Positions 1-9,505 of a stretch of 35,539 nucleotides of DNA are shown piece after piece. The number at the start of each line of letters is the position of its first letter. Position 1 is the stretch's first letter. A model generated the notes under the pieces. That model did no database searches. It worked only from the letters and a program-made list of their open reading frames with translations, and was not told the origin of the DNA. Origin of the DNA: Desulfobacterales bacterium (GTDB taxonomy: Bacteria > Desulfobacterota > Desulfobacteria > Desulfobacterales > 4be13); contig JAOZRQ010000005.1 in NCBI GenBank assembly GCA_029940115.1, positions 1 through 35,539 of the forward strand, given 5' to 3'. A program made the position numbers and the translations under genes.

Positions 1-1
1 A

Positions 2-172
2 GATATTTTAGCATTGCTAAAATATCGCCTGGGGGCTCATTTCAGCACTCCCTTTTTCGGAACTGACTGGGACAATGTGAGTTCCCAAGATGAAGACAAT
101 CTGGAATTTGGAGAGGAGTTTCAGGAGGATTTCAAATCGATGAAATTCAATTTTGTCGAGAAGGATGTTTGA
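2..172 (+). CDS. C-terminal end of a CDS that starts before the window; unknown product
   Basis: Open frame from position 2 ends at TGA 170-172 (…FFGTDWDNVSSQDEDNLEFGEEFQEDFKSMKFNFVEKDV*). Confidence 0.5.
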   Translation, partial: DILALLKYRLGAHFSTPFFGTDWDNVSSQDEDNLEFGEEFQEDFKSMKFNFVEKDV

Positions 173-278
173 ACATGGGGACTTAAAGATCAGGGTGTCT
201 TTCCGGCAGGAAAACCCGGATTTTATCGGAAAAAGCCGGGTTTCCCATCAGCAACTTTTTACCAAAAGGAGGTATTGC

Positions 279-1046
279 ATGAAATTTATCAAACCGATAT
301 GTGTAATCCTGCTTCTGAGTCTTTTCCATACGGCCGCATTGGCTGAGGAAACGATTCGGATAACAAGCGGGGAGTGGCCGCCTTATCTTTCTGAAAAGCT
401 GAAATGTTATGGTGTAGCTTCGCGCATTGTTACAGAAGCCTTTACGTTGGAAGGCGTCAAGGTCGAGTACGGCTTCTTCCCCTGGAAACGGTCTTTTCTT
501 TTGGCTCAGAAGGGAAAATGGGACGGGAGCGTGGTCTGGGCTCATACAGAAGATCGGGCCAGAGATTTTTATTACAGCGATCCGGTGGTTGAATCCAAAT
601 GGGTCTTTTTCCATCTGAAGACCACATCCTTTGATTGGAAAGCAATTGAGGATCTCAGGGGATTCAAAATCGGAGGGACATTGGAATACAAATACAACCC
701 GGATTTCAAAGCCGCGGAAGAAGCGGGAAAAATAACTGTTTATCGGGTTCCCAAAGATGAACAGAATTTCGAGAAAGTGATCAAAGGCAGAATTGATATT
801 TTTCCCCAGGATATAGATGTGGGATATGAAATGCTGAATAGCCTTTTCTCAAAAGAAGAAGTCAGCTTGTTCACACACCACCCCAAGCCAATCAAAGATA
901 CAAGTTTTCACCTGCTTTTATCTAAGAAATCTGAGAAAAGCAAGAATATGCTTACGCTGTTTAATAAAGGGCTGAAACGGTTAAGGGAAAGCGGAAAAAC
1001 CGAACAGTATCTCAGAGAATCCCGAGTAGGTGAGTATAAAAAATGA
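279..1046 (+). CDS. Periplasmic solute-binding protein, family 3 (transporter substrate-binding domain)
   Basis: Internal ATG at 279 preceded by AAAGGAGG; signal peptide MKFIKPICVILLLSLFHTAALA, then ITSGEWPPYLSEKL…GVASRIVTEAF, typical of SBP_bac_3 proteins. The ORF-track start at 153 is probably too early. Confidence 0.85.
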   Translation: MKFIKPICVILLLSLFHTAALAEETIRITSGEWPPYLSEKLKCYGVASRIVTEAFTLEGVKVEYGFFPWKRSFLLAQKGKWDGSVVWAHTEDRARDFYYSDPVVESKWVFFHLKTTSFDWKAIEDLRGFKIGGTLEYKYNPDFKAAEEAGKITVYRVPKDEQNFEKVIKGRIDIFPQDIDVGYEMLNSLFSKEEVSLFTHHPKPIKDTSFHLLLSKKSEKSKNMLTLFNKGLKRLRESGKTEQYLRESRVGEYKK

Positions 1047-1165
1047 CAGTGGTTGCCGGTTGCCTGTTGTTGGTTCTTGGTTTTGTCCATCGCAATGAAC
1101 CACTGACAACCGACAACAAACTGACAACAAACCACAAACAACCGACAACAAACAACCCACCGACC
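1038..1165. repeat. Intergenic short-period repeats (GACAACCGACAACAAACTGACAAC type)
   Basis: Repeated CTGACAAC/CCGACAAC/CAAACAACC words between the SBP stop and the next start. Confidence 0.7.
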
Positions 1166-1178
1166 AAAGGCTGTGCTT

Positions 1179-3005
1179 ATGCGAATCCCTTTCCGTCACA
1201 GACTTTCATGCCGCCAGGCAGTGAACACCGTCCTGATCGCCTTCATACTCGGGGCTGTGTTGAGCTGTGTTCAGATCGGCTATGATCTTTTCAAAGAACG
1301 AAGACAGGTGGATTCCACCGTTTCTCAGGTGATCGGAATGTTTCGGGAATCGGCCACCCAAGCTGTCTTCAATGTTGACAGATCAATGACCAATACAGTA
1401 GTCAATGGTTTATTTGAATATCGGCAGATCCGTGAGGCGCGTATTATTGATGAGTTCGACACGCTTCTTGCTCACAAGGAACGTCCCGCGGTCGAGGGCC
1501 ATCTGAAATGGTTGGCAGATATGGTTTTTGACCAGGAGATCAGCTATACGATCCCACTTTTCTATAATGATAATGATGGGAAAGAACCGATAGGGAGTCT
1601 CAGTATTTCAGTGGATAATTATCTCATCGCGAAGAATTTCATCAGCCGCTCGGGGCTAATCCTTATCGGCGGTTTTATCCGGAATATTGTGCTTTCCTGC
1701 ATACTTATGCTATTTTTCTTCTATACGCTCACCCAGCCGCTTCTCAGAATGGTAAAGCATGTCTCATCCGTGGATCCTTACGGTTCCGTAGGAGAACGCA
1801 TTGAGGTTCCCCAAGGACATGAAGAAGACGAGATGGGATTGCTCGTCCGAAACATCAACAGCCTGCTGGAGGGATTCAGCGAGAACCTGACCTGCCGCCG
1901 GGCCGCGGAAAAAGAGCTGGAGAGACACCGGGATCACTTGGAGCAATTGGTGACAGAGCGTACCTCCGAACTTCAAAAGTCCCTGGACCGGGAACATGAA
2001 ACCAATCTCAGGTTGAACCAGACCCTTGAAAAAATCGAAGCCGCGAATAAGGAGATTATGGCGGGCATTCGTTACGCTGAACTGATTCAGAAATCTCTGC
2101 TGCCCAACCTCAATGAAGTTAAAACCGTTCTTCCTGACAGCTTTTTTATCTGGATGCCCAAAGAAATCGTGGGAGGAGACATTTTTTTTGCGGATTTCTT
2201 TGAAGACGGCTTTGTCATGGCCGTCGTTGACTGTACCGGTCATGGTGTTCCAGGCGCATTTATGACCATGCTTGCGTACTCCGCGCTGAGGCGGATCGTT
2301 CGGGACGAAGGTTGCCATGATCCGTCCCGGATTCTGAAACGATTGAATTTTATCGCCAAAACCCTGATCCACCAAGACCCTGAGCGCGTCTCCGATGACG
2401 GCATGGACGTGGCTGTATGTTTTGTCAGTGGTCGGTTGGCAGTGGATAATGGTCAGTTGGCAGTGGATAATGGTCAGTTGGCAGTGGATAATGATCAGTT
2501 GGCAGTGGATAATGATCAGTTGCCAGTGGATAGTGATCAGTTGGCAATGGCCAGTGGTCAGCGCTCAATGGGTCATAGTAACGAACAACAGCCCGCAGCC
2601 AATGAGCGACAAACCACTGACAACCTCCGGCTCATCTTTGCCGGCGCAAAGATGCCGCTCATTTATGTCCAAGATGGTCAAATAGAGCTAATCAAGGGTG
2701 ACAGGCAGAGTATCGGTTACCGGATATCCAACTTGGACTTCGACTTTACCAATCATACCATCTGTATTGAAAAGGGAACGGCTTTCTATATATCAACCGA
2801 CGGTTTCTGGGATCAGATGGGAAAAGATGAGCGCAGCCACTTCGGATTACGTTCTTTCGGCAAGAAACGGTTTAAAAACCTGCTCGCGAAAATCAGCGAT
2901 CTTCCTTTTGAAACACAGCAGGAGAAATTTGTCGGCGCATTCCATGCGCATAAAGGCGACAAGGAGAGGCAGGATGATGTGACGGTGGTCGGGTTTGGAT
3001 TTTGA
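1179..3005 (+). CDS. Membrane-anchored SpoIIE/PP2C-family protein phosphatase with HAMP-like region and coiled coil
   Basis: N-terminal TM, second TM (ILIGGFIRNIVLSCILMLFFFYTL) followed by HAMP-like segment, then GGDIFFADFFEDGFVMAVVDCTGHGVPGAFMTMLA…FAGAKMPLIYV…YISTDGFWDQMG, typical SpoIIE/PP2C motifs. GTG 1173 is an alternative start. Confidence 0.85.
   Translation: MRIPFRHRLSCRQAVNTVLIAFILGAVLSCVQIGYDLFKERRQVDSTVSQVIGMFRESATQAVFNVDRSMTNTVVNGLFEYRQIREARIIDEFDTLLAHKERPAVEGHLKWLADMVFDQEISYTIPLFYNDNDGKEPIGSLSISVDNYLIAKNFISRSGLILIGGFIRNIVLSCILMLFFFYTLTQPLLRMVKHVSSVDPYGSVGERIEVPQGHEEDEMGLLVRNINSLLEGFSENLTCRRAAEKELERHRDHLEQLVTERTSELQKSLDREHETNLRLNQTLEKIEAANKEIMAGIRYAELIQKSLLPNLNEVKTVLPDSFFIWMPKEIVGGDIFFADFFEDGFVMAVVDCTGHGVPGAFMTMLAYSALRRIVRDEGCHDPSRILKRLNFIAKTLIHQDPERVSDDGMDVAVCFVSGRLAVDNGQLAVDNGQLAVDNDQLAVDNDQLPVDSDQLAMASGQRSMGHSNEQQPAANERQTTDNLRLIFAGAKMPLIYVQDGQIELIKGDRQSIGYRISNLDFDFTNHTICIEKGTAFYISTDGFWDQMGKDERSHFGLRSFGKKRFKNLLAKISDLPFETQQEKFVGAFHAHKGDKERQDDVTVVGFGF
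2429..2630 (+). repeat. About 21-bp tandem repeat (GGTCAGTTGGCAGTGGATAAT) inside the phosphatase CDS
   Basis: At least five near-identical consecutive units encoding (QLAVDND/G)n, then degenerate related words. Confidence 0.9.
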
Positions 3006-3163
3006 AGCTTGGGCCGGATTAAGATCAAGATTTGGTATTAAATCATACACTCCCCCGAATGGCAAACGAATACGCTCGTCTCACCCCTTTCGGCACGGAA
3101 GGCTGTTCCGGCTTTGTTGGAAGATGCGACGATGGGTGGGTGTGCTCATAAAGAGGCAGACAA

Positions 3164-4525
3164 ATGACACATAAACAAATCCTTACGCCATGGCTTTTCC
3201 TTTTGATCGTTCTCCTTCTGCCAGACTGCTTGGCGATGGCCCAAACGCCGGAGGATGAGCCGGATGTCATCGAGCGGATCGAGATCCCCTCGTCATTCAA
3301 TCCGGTGGGATCCGGAGCAAGGGCTTTGGGGATGGGGAGCGCGTTCATCGCCGTGGCTGACGACGCGACCGCGGCCTCATGGAATCCCGGAGGGCTGATC
3401 CAATTGGGCCGTCCCGAAGTTTCGGTGGTGGGCGAGTTCTTCCATCGGGACGAAGATAATCATTTCGGAGCCAATCCCGAAGCCTCGGGCGGGCAATCGG
3501 TGAAAGATGCGAACATCAACTACTTCAGCATCTCCCATCCGTTTTCCCTTTTCAAACGGAACATGATTGTCTCCCTCAACTATCAGCATCTTTTCGACTT
3601 CAATCGGGAGTGGGGATTCTCCTTTTTGGAACGCTCGGAGAGACTTTCCCAGCTCCGCGATTTTGATTACAGCCAAAAAGGGAACCTCCACGCGATCGGG
3701 CTTGCCTACTGCATCCAGGCGACCCCCTCCCTTTCCTTCGGGTTTACGCTCAACTTCTGGGAGGACTGGCTCAAGGAGAATTATTGGGAGCAGACCAGGC
3801 AGCAGAAGATCAAGGGGATAGACCATCTCGAAAATGCACTCTTCACCCATGAAATTGACAGCCGGAGCCGCTATTCATTCAGCGGGTTCAATCTGAACAT
3901 GGGCCTGTTATGGACTGCGAATGACTGGCTCACACTCGGGGCGGTGTTGAAAACGCCGTTTACCGCGGACTTGAGGCATGAGGCATGGACTGAGTATGTC
4001 AGCCGGTACCCGACATATGAATCAGCTGGTTCGGACACCTCATCTGACAATGAGACGCTCGACATGCCCATATCCTACGGCATCGGTGTCGCGTACCGTC
4101 TCTCTGACCGGCTGACGCTCTCCGCAGATGTTTACCGGACCGAATGGCAGGATTTTCTGCTACAGGATGCGGAAGGGAGAAGAACCTGCCCCATCAGCGA
4201 CCGGCCCGTTGAAGAATCGGATGTTGACCCGACCCATCAGGTTCGGGTGGGAGCCGAATATCTCTTTTACGATCCGGCCACATCCAAATATGTCATTCCG
4301 ATCCGTTGCGGGATATTTTACGACCCCGCGCCTGCAGAGGGAAGCCCGGATGATTTCTACGGCTTCAGTCTCGGCACAGGCATCGTGGTGGGAAGATTTG
4401 TCTTCGACATCGCGTATCAGTACCGCCACGGCGATGACGTGGGGGGATACATCCTCCAAAACCGGGAGTTCTCACAGGATGTGAAGGAGCATACGCTCTA
4501 TTCGTCAGTGATCATTCATTTCTGA
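3164..4525 (+). CDS. Outer-membrane protein, OmpP1/FadL/TodX-like beta-barrel
   Basis: Signal peptide, GARALGMGSAFIAVADDATAASWNPGGL motif, alternating beta-barrel pattern and terminal aromatic residue (SSVIIHF). Confidence 0.8.
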   Translation: MTHKQILTPWLFLLIVLLLPDCLAMAQTPEDEPDVIERIEIPSSFNPVGSGARALGMGSAFIAVADDATAASWNPGGLIQLGRPEVSVVGEFFHRDEDNHFGANPEASGGQSVKDANINYFSISHPFSLFKRNMIVSLNYQHLFDFNREWGFSFLERSERLSQLRDFDYSQKGNLHAIGLAYCIQATPSLSFGFTLNFWEDWLKENYWEQTRQQKIKGIDHLENALFTHEIDSRSRYSFSGFNLNMGLLWTANDWLTLGAVLKTPFTADLRHEAWTEYVSRYPTYESAGSDTSSDNETLDMPISYGIGVAYRLSDRLTLSADVYRTEWQDFLLQDAEGRRTCPISDRPVEESDVDPTHQVRVGAEYLFYDPATSKYVIPIRCGIFYDPAPAEGSPDDFYGFSLGTGIVVGRFVFDIAYQYRHGDDVGGYILQNREFSQDVKEHTLYSSVIIHF

Positions 4526-4559
4526 CATGGGACGATAAGACGGGTAATTCCGGGCGGCA

Positions 4560-4645
4560 GTTTGTAGTTCCGCCTTCAGGCGGTCTGAAGGCGGAACTAC
4601 AAACTGAAATGTGTGAACCACCTTTCAGGCAAAATGAAGGATGCC
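4560..4645. repeat. Palindromic repeat, core GTTTGTAGTTCCGCCTTCAGGCGGT…GCGGAACTACAAAC plus right arm ending GGATGCC (partial copy of the 29411-29563 element)
   Basis: Perfect inverted arms; right arm AACCACCTTTCAGGCAAAATGAAGGATGCC matches the arm of the full element at 29411-29563. Confidence 0.8.
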
Positions 4646-4652
4646 GAAAGCT

Positions 4653-5138
4653 CTAGCAGTATCTTTTGATAATTCTTTGGATGATCTGGGACGTCGATAT
4701 CCCCGGGACAGCTGTGATCCGCTCCACTTTGCCTTGGTTTGCCTTTACAAAGTCTCCGCCGACGATCTCCGCCTCGGACCAGTCAGATCCTTTCACGAGA
4801 ACATCGGGAATGAGGGTCTGAATGAGGTGCAAGGGATCCGGTTCATCAAAAAGGGTGACATAATCCACGCACGCGAGGCTGGCGAGCACCTCTGCCCGGT
4901 GTTCCTGACACACAATGGGCCGCTTCTCCCCTTTTATGATCCTGACAGACGCGTCGGAATTCAGACCCACCACCAGCCTGTCCCCTTTGCTTCTCGCGGC
5001 GGTGAGATAACGGACATGGCCACTGTGCAGGATGTCAAAGCATCCGTTGGTAAAGACAATGCGGCATCCCTCGGTGCGAAGGATATCCAACTCATGAACA
5101 AGGGCCTTCCGGTCAAGTATTTTAGAACTGGTATGCAT
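4653..5138 (-). CDS. rfaE2: D-glycero-beta-D-manno-heptose 1-phosphate adenylyltransferase (RfaE/HldE C-terminal domain type)
   Basis: GCRIVFTNGCFDILHSGHVRYLTAARSKGDRLVVGLNSDASVR…KGEKRPIV is characteristic of the RfaE domain II family. Confidence 0.92.
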   Translation of the reverse strand: MHTSSKILDRKALVHELDILRTEGCRIVFTNGCFDILHSGHVRYLTAARSKGDRLVVGLNSDASVRIIKGEKRPIVCQEHRAEVLASLACVDYVTLFDEPDPLHLIQTLIPDVLVKGSDWSEAEIVGGDFVKANQGKVERITAVPGISTSQIIQRIIKRYC

Positions 5139-5156
5139 TCGGCATTATTTAAACAG

Positions 5157-5250
5157 GTTAAAGGGTTAAGGGTTAAGGCTAAGGGCTAAGGCTAAGGGTT
5201 GAGGGTTGAGGGCTGAGGGCCAAGGGTTAAGGGTTAAGGGTTAAGGGTTC
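5157..5250. repeat. Short tandem GGTTAAG/GGCTAAG repeats
   Basis: Repeated GGTTAAGGGTTAAGGCTAAGG units upstream of rfaE2. Confidence 0.85.
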
Positions 5251-5394
5251 TTTCTGGTCTCAAAAAAATTTCAGAGTGTCAAACAAAGTAGAACGATTTT
5301 TTAAATCGTGTGTGTCAATCCCTTTGGTATCAAGAAAAACTTGAAATGTCAAACAAAGTGTCAAGCATCAAGCATGCATGATGCCATTCTTGTG

Positions 5395-5554
5395 CTGATT
5401 ATAACGGATTTAGGGGAGCCCTGTGAACGTGCCCGCAAACTTGAGCTTGAGCTTGAACTTGAATCCTGACGTGAACATTCATTCATGTGCATGTTCATGT
5501 TCACGTGCACGTTCACGTTCACGTTTAAGGCTCCCCTAAATCCGTTATAATCAG
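5395..5554. mobile_element. MITE-like element, TIR CTGATTATAACGGATTTAGGGGAGCC, 8-bp TSD TTCTTGTG
   Basis: Left end 5395 CTGATTATAACGGATTTAGGGGAGCC; right end GGCTCCCCTAAATCCGTTATAATCAG at 5554; TTCTTGTG at 5387-5394 and 5555-5562; interior rich in GTTCACG words. Confidence 0.9.
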
Positions 5555-5633
5555 TTCTTGTGCAATGATTCTTGTTCGTGGGTCTTGGGTTGTGGGGGAG
5601 CTACAAACATGTCGGCCCCTACGGGCCTCTGTT

Positions 5634-5760
5634 CGGTGTCATGGACAAAAAGTCGGGAACGGGCAAGAAACCCGGCTTTTTTCCCCAACGGGCCGACCTC
5701 CCGGCTGCAAGAAAAAGCCGGGTTTCTTTCCTCGGTCACTTTTTTTGTCCTGTACTCAGT
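5634..5760. mobile_element. MITE-like palindromic element (degenerate copy of 10251-10374 family)
   Basis: ATGGACAAAAAGTCGGGAACGGGCAAGAAACCCGGC…GCCGGGTTTC…TTTTTTTGTCCTGTACTCAG; same architecture as 10251-10374. Confidence 0.65.
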
Positions 5761-6024
5761 TTAAGTTTATACTTATGATGCCTCGCTTTCTGCTTAGGAA
5801 CCGTGACCAAATGACTTCCCCATTTCCAGCTCCTGCCGGATTGCCAAATCCGGCAGATGTTTCGGATTTGCCAATCCGAAACGAGCGTGGGATGTTGTTT
5901 GGTCATGGTTCCTTAATTTTCATGTTGACATAACCTTGCAAATGCGCTTAAAATGTTCTTTTCTGATGCTGGGCTTCTGGGTGCAGAAGCCGAGAACCCA
6001 GAATTGAGGATTGAACAAAATCAT

Positions 6025-6633
6025 ATGCCCATGAAAAAACAGAATCGATGGGAAGATCATTATTCCCGCAAAGCGAAAAAGGAAAAATTTCCTGCGCGGT
6101 CGGTTTACAAACTCCAAGAGATACAGCGCAAAACCCATCTGATAAGGAAGGGGGACAAGGTGCTTGACTTGGGATGTGCGCCTGGTTCTTGGCTACTTTA
6201 TGTGGCGGAGCTGGCAGGAAAAAAGGGGGAAGTGGTGGGGGTTGATTTGAAGCCGCTTTCCGTAAACATTCCATCCGGTGTAAGGGTTTACACAGGAGAT
6301 ATCCTTTCGCCAGATGAGGACCTGCTTCTCTCCATGGGAAAAGATTTTAATGTGGTAATGAGCGACTTGGCCCCGGTCACCACGGGGAACAGGCATGTGG
6401 ATACAGCAAGATCTTTCAATCTGGCCCAAGCCGCGCTCACCATTGCCCATGAGGTGCTGGTACCCGGTGGATCCTTTGTCTGTAAAATATTCCAAGGAGA
6501 AGACTTTAAAGCCTTTTCCGATACAGTAAAAACAGGTTTCAAAAAGCATAAGATTTTCAAACCACAAAGTAGCCGAAAAGGAAGCAGGGAGATATATATC
6601 ATAGGAATTGGCAAATTGAAACGTGAGGCGTGA
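6025..6633 (+). CDS. rlmE: 23S rRNA (uridine-2'-O)-methyltransferase, RlmE/FtsJ family
   Basis: WEDHYSRKAKKEKFPARSVYKLQEI…VLDLGCAPGSWLLY…SDLAPVTTGNRHVD…GSFVCKIFQGEDF: FtsJ SAM-binding and catalytic motifs. ORF-track start 5953 likely too early. Confidence 0.92.
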   Translation: MPMKKQNRWEDHYSRKAKKEKFPARSVYKLQEIQRKTHLIRKGDKVLDLGCAPGSWLLYVAELAGKKGEVVGVDLKPLSVNIPSGVRVYTGDILSPDEDLLLSMGKDFNVVMSDLAPVTTGNRHVDTARSFNLAQAALTIAHEVLVPGGSFVCKIFQGEDFKAFSDTVKTGFKKHKIFKPQSSRKGSREIYIIGIGKLKREA

Positions 6634-7010
6634 GGCGTGAGAGATGATGCGTGAGGCGTGAGAGATGATGCGTGAGGCGTGAGAGGTGATGCGTGGGATG
6701 TGATGCGTGAGGCGTGAAACGTGATGCGTGAGGCGTGAGAGATGAGGCGTGAGAGGTGATGCGTGAGGCGTGAGAGATGATGCGTGGGATGTGAGGCGTG
6801 ATGCGTGAGAGGTGATGCGTGAGGCGTGAGAGATGATGCGTGAGGCGTGAGAGGTGATGCGTGAGGCGTGAGAGGTGATGTGTGGGATGTGATGCGTGAG
6901 GTGTGAAACGTGATGCGTGATGGATGAAGCATGACACGATGGATCAAAACGTAATTTTCACGCCCCACGTTTCACGCCTCACGTTTCACGTCTCACGTCT
7001 CACGTTTCAC
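6622..7010. repeat. Dense tandem repeat of GCGTGAGGCGTGAGAGATGAT-type units, with the complementary wording near 6960-7008
   Basis: Dozens of about 10-bp GTGAGGC / GTGAGAG / GTGATGC words; 6960-7008 carries the complementary CACGCCTCACGTTTCACG words. Confidence 0.9.
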
Positions 7011-7027
7011 AAACAGGAGGGTTAAAC

Positions 7028-7771
7028 ATGTCAGGACATAGCAAATGGTCAACGATAAAGCACAAAAAAGGCGCGGCAGACGCCAAACGAGGAAAGATTT
7101 TCACCAAACTGATCAAGGAGATAACGATTGCGGCACGAATGGGGGGGGATCCCGCGGCGAATCCGAGGTTGCGGACTGCGATCCTTGCGGCAAAGGCTGA
7201 GAACATGCCGAAGGACAACATTGAACGGGCCGTCAAAAAGGGGACCGGTGAGCTGGAGGGCGTGAATTACGAAGAGACCACTTATGAAGGATACGGTCCC
7301 GGAGGGGCCGCGATTCTTGTGGAATCCCTGACGGACAACAAAAACCGGGCTGTCGCAGATATCCGCCATATTTTCAGCAAAAGAGGCGGGAACTTGGGAG
7401 AGAACGGATGTGTGGCTTGGATGTTCGACAAGAAGGGATATATCGTCATTGAAAAGGAGGCGGTGGATGAGGAGACGCTTATGGAGACCGCGCTTGAAGC
7501 CGGCGCGGAGGATGTCAGGGAAGACGGGAAGAATTTTGAGGTGATCACCGCACCGGAAGATTTTGAGGCGGTAAGGGATGCCATTGACGAACAATCCATC
7601 CCCTGCATCACCTCGGAGGCCACCATGCTCCCCAAGACCACCACAAACCTCAAGGGAAAGGAAGCCGAGCAGATGATTCGCATGATGGAGGCTCTTGACG
7701 ACTGTGAGGATGTCCAGAAGGTTTACACCAACGCGGACATCCCTGATGACATTGTCAGCAGTCTCAGCTAA
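7028..7771 (+). CDS. yebC: YebC/PmpR family protein
   Basis: [32 protein letters not shown]…[17 protein letters not shown]: canonical YebC N-terminus; SD AGGAGG upstream. Confidence 0.96.
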   Translation: MSGHSKWSTIKHKKGAADAKRGKIFTKLIKEITIAARMGGDPAANPRLRTAILAAKAENMPKDNIERAVKKGTGELEGVNYEETTYEGYGPGGAAILVESLTDNKNRAVADIRHIFSKRGGNLGENGCVAWMFDKKGYIVIEKEAVDEETLMETALEAGAEDVREDGKNFEVITAPEDFEAVRDAIDEQSIPCITSEATMLPKTTTNLKGKEAEQMIRMMEALDDCEDVQKVYTNADIPDDIVSSLS

Positions 7772-7780
7772 CGGGCCATC

Positions 7781-7815
7781 AGACCTGCGAGGTTTTCAAA
7801 ACCTCGCAGGTCTTC
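7781..7815. repeat. Palindrome AGACCTGCGAGGTTTT…AAACCTCGCAGGTCT (terminator-like)
   Basis: Perfect arms around a short loop directly after yebC; two further copies at 13467-13553. Confidence 0.8.
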
Positions 7816-7818
7816 TGA

Positions 7819-8253
7819 TATAGCCTTCAACAATATGACTCAGACATTGATGTGGCCATTGTTTCAAAAGAGTTGTATGAAAAGATACTGAGACTGATTT
7901 GCCGATATCAGATGGAACTGAGAAGATCCAGAAGGTCGGTGAGCATCCGAGAAATCAACATCTATCATGAATTCCTTGAATACACCGCAATAGGCTGGAT
8001 AAGACCTGACAAACTCCCCTTTTCATTCCGTCTCAGAGAACTGAAGGATGAATGGTTCGATTTCTTCAGATCAGTCTCTTACGGCAAGTCCGAAGTCGGA
8101 AACCACAAAGTCTCTGCCGGAATCTTCAAGGACTACAGGTTTTTTGAGCAGTATGCGTCAAGCGGACTGAGAGAATTGAGGGAATCATTGAGGAACGGAG
8201 GAGAACATGTCAACACAGATCAGACCGTCAGTCACGAACCCGACAATCGCTGA
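7819..8253 (+). pseudogene. 5'-truncated nucleotidyltransferase-like gene
   Basis: Open frame YSLQQYDSDIDVAIVSKELYEKIL… contains the DSDIDVAIVS portion of the NTP_transf_2 active site, but the upstream GS-motif segment and a normal start codon are missing. Confidence 0.6.
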
Positions 8254-9196
8254 TTTGTACCAGGGCATCGCAGCGGGAAAGATCGTGCTGAGACCCGACT
8301 TTCAGCACAGATTTGTCTGGACGCATGACCATCAGCAGGAGTTCATAGAGACGATCCTGAACGGATATCCGTTTCCGGAGATTTATGTCTGTCATGGTGA
8401 CACGGACATCGGAAGTCCGGGAACCGCAAAGCATGTCATTGACGGACAGCAGCGGCTCGCAACCATAAAGAGATATATTGAGGGCGATCATGACAGACCG
8501 CTGACAAAAATCCCGAAATATGAGAAGATGGACAAGGATCGGAAAGAGCGTTTTCTGTCCTATCAGGTTGTTGTGCGGGACATTGGAAAAACCGGGGATG
8601 AGTCCGTCAGGGAGATTTTCAGAAGAATCAACCTGACAAAATTCAAACCGGAGGATGTGGAAATCCGTCAAGCGATCTATGACGGCCACTTCATCAGAAC
8701 GGCCAGAAGCATCCTTGACAATGCGGTTTCGGAAGATTATGGCCTGTTTCATGAATCAGAGTTCACCCGCATGGCCGACCTGCATTTCATCCTTCTTGTG
8801 ATGGCCACGATTGAGAATGGCGGGTATTTCTCAAGGGACAATGAAACGGAGAGGGTCATTGCGGAATATAACGACGAATATCCGAGCCGGGATCGGATGA
8901 GGGCGTTGCTTGAGAATACATTTGCCCTGATAGGGGATATCCGCCTCCCGCCTGATTCCCTATGGCTCAGAAAGTCGAATTTCTACACGCTCGTTGTCGA
9001 ATTTGCGAAGCACATCGATGCCATGCCAGACGATATGAAATCCCGTCTGAAAAAAATGGAGGCAGACATCATGGAACACAGACATGACAAGGAGTCGGAA
9101 CTCGGTCAATATTATTCCTGCATGTATTCGGGAACAAACTCCAGAAAGGCGAGGGTTGTGAGGGCGGAGATATTTGGCAGGCATGTTTTTGGGTGA
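8207..9196 (+). CDS. DUF262 (GmrSD N-terminal / ParB-like fold) domain protein
   Basis: TIADLYQGIAAGKIVLRPDFQHRFVWTHDHQQEFIETILNGYPFPEIYV…VIDGQQRLATIKRYI: DUF262 hallmarks, including DGQQRLATI; SD GGAGG. Confidence 0.85.
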   Translation: MSTQIRPSVTNPTIADLYQGIAAGKIVLRPDFQHRFVWTHDHQQEFIETILNGYPFPEIYVCHGDTDIGSPGTAKHVIDGQQRLATIKRYIEGDHDRPLTKIPKYEKMDKDRKERFLSYQVVVRDIGKTGDESVREIFRRINLTKFKPEDVEIRQAIYDGHFIRTARSILDNAVSEDYGLFHESEFTRMADLHFILLVMATIENGGYFSRDNETERVIAEYNDEYPSRDRMRALLENTFALIGDIRLPPDSLWLRKSNFYTLVVEFAKHIDAMPDDMKSRLKKMEADIMEHRHDKESELGQYYSCMYSGTNSRKARVVRAEIFGRHVFG

Positions 9197-9199
9197 AAA

Positions 9200-9505
9200 C
9201 ATGATCCTGCGGCGCGGGTTCCCAAGCCCTATCTGCTGGCGCATCTCAACAATCTGGTCAGCGGTGCCATTGACAATCCTGAAATTTTGAAGGATCAGGC
9301 CGCCTCATCCTACCTGAAGGACCCGCGGGCCTTTCTCTCCATGGACCAGGTGAGCGCCTATGAAATGAAAAGGAACAAGTTGCGCCCGCTCAAGGACGAG
9401 GACTACGGCATTCGATGGGACACATTGAGCGATGTCTCATCCGACATTCAGCAAAAGTATTTTGAAATTCATGAAAAAGAGGAAACCATCCACGAAGAAG
9501 GGTAA
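9200..9505 (+). pseudogene. Start-less open frame, gene fragment of unknown family
   Basis: Frame …HDPAARVPKPYLLAHLNNLVSGAIDNPEILKDQAASSYLKDPRAFLSMDQVSAYEMKRNKLRPL… has coding character upstream of the first TTG at 9287 but no convincing start. Confidence 0.35.

Noticed and set aside
2395-2685. ORF of WQWIMVSWQWIMVS repeats
   Set aside because: Alternate frame of the repeat inside the phosphatase CDS.
4641-5189. 182-aa plus-strand ORF
   Set aside because: Antisense to the clearly recognisable rfaE2 on the minus strand.
6622-6930. Possible CRISPR array
   Set aside because: Units are about 10-21 bp, contiguous and degenerate, with no unique spacers of regular length.
6288-6968. 226-aa minus-strand ORF of HASRITSHASPLTPHAS repeats
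   Set aside because: Translation of the intergenic tandem repeat plus antisense rlmE; no independent coding evidence.
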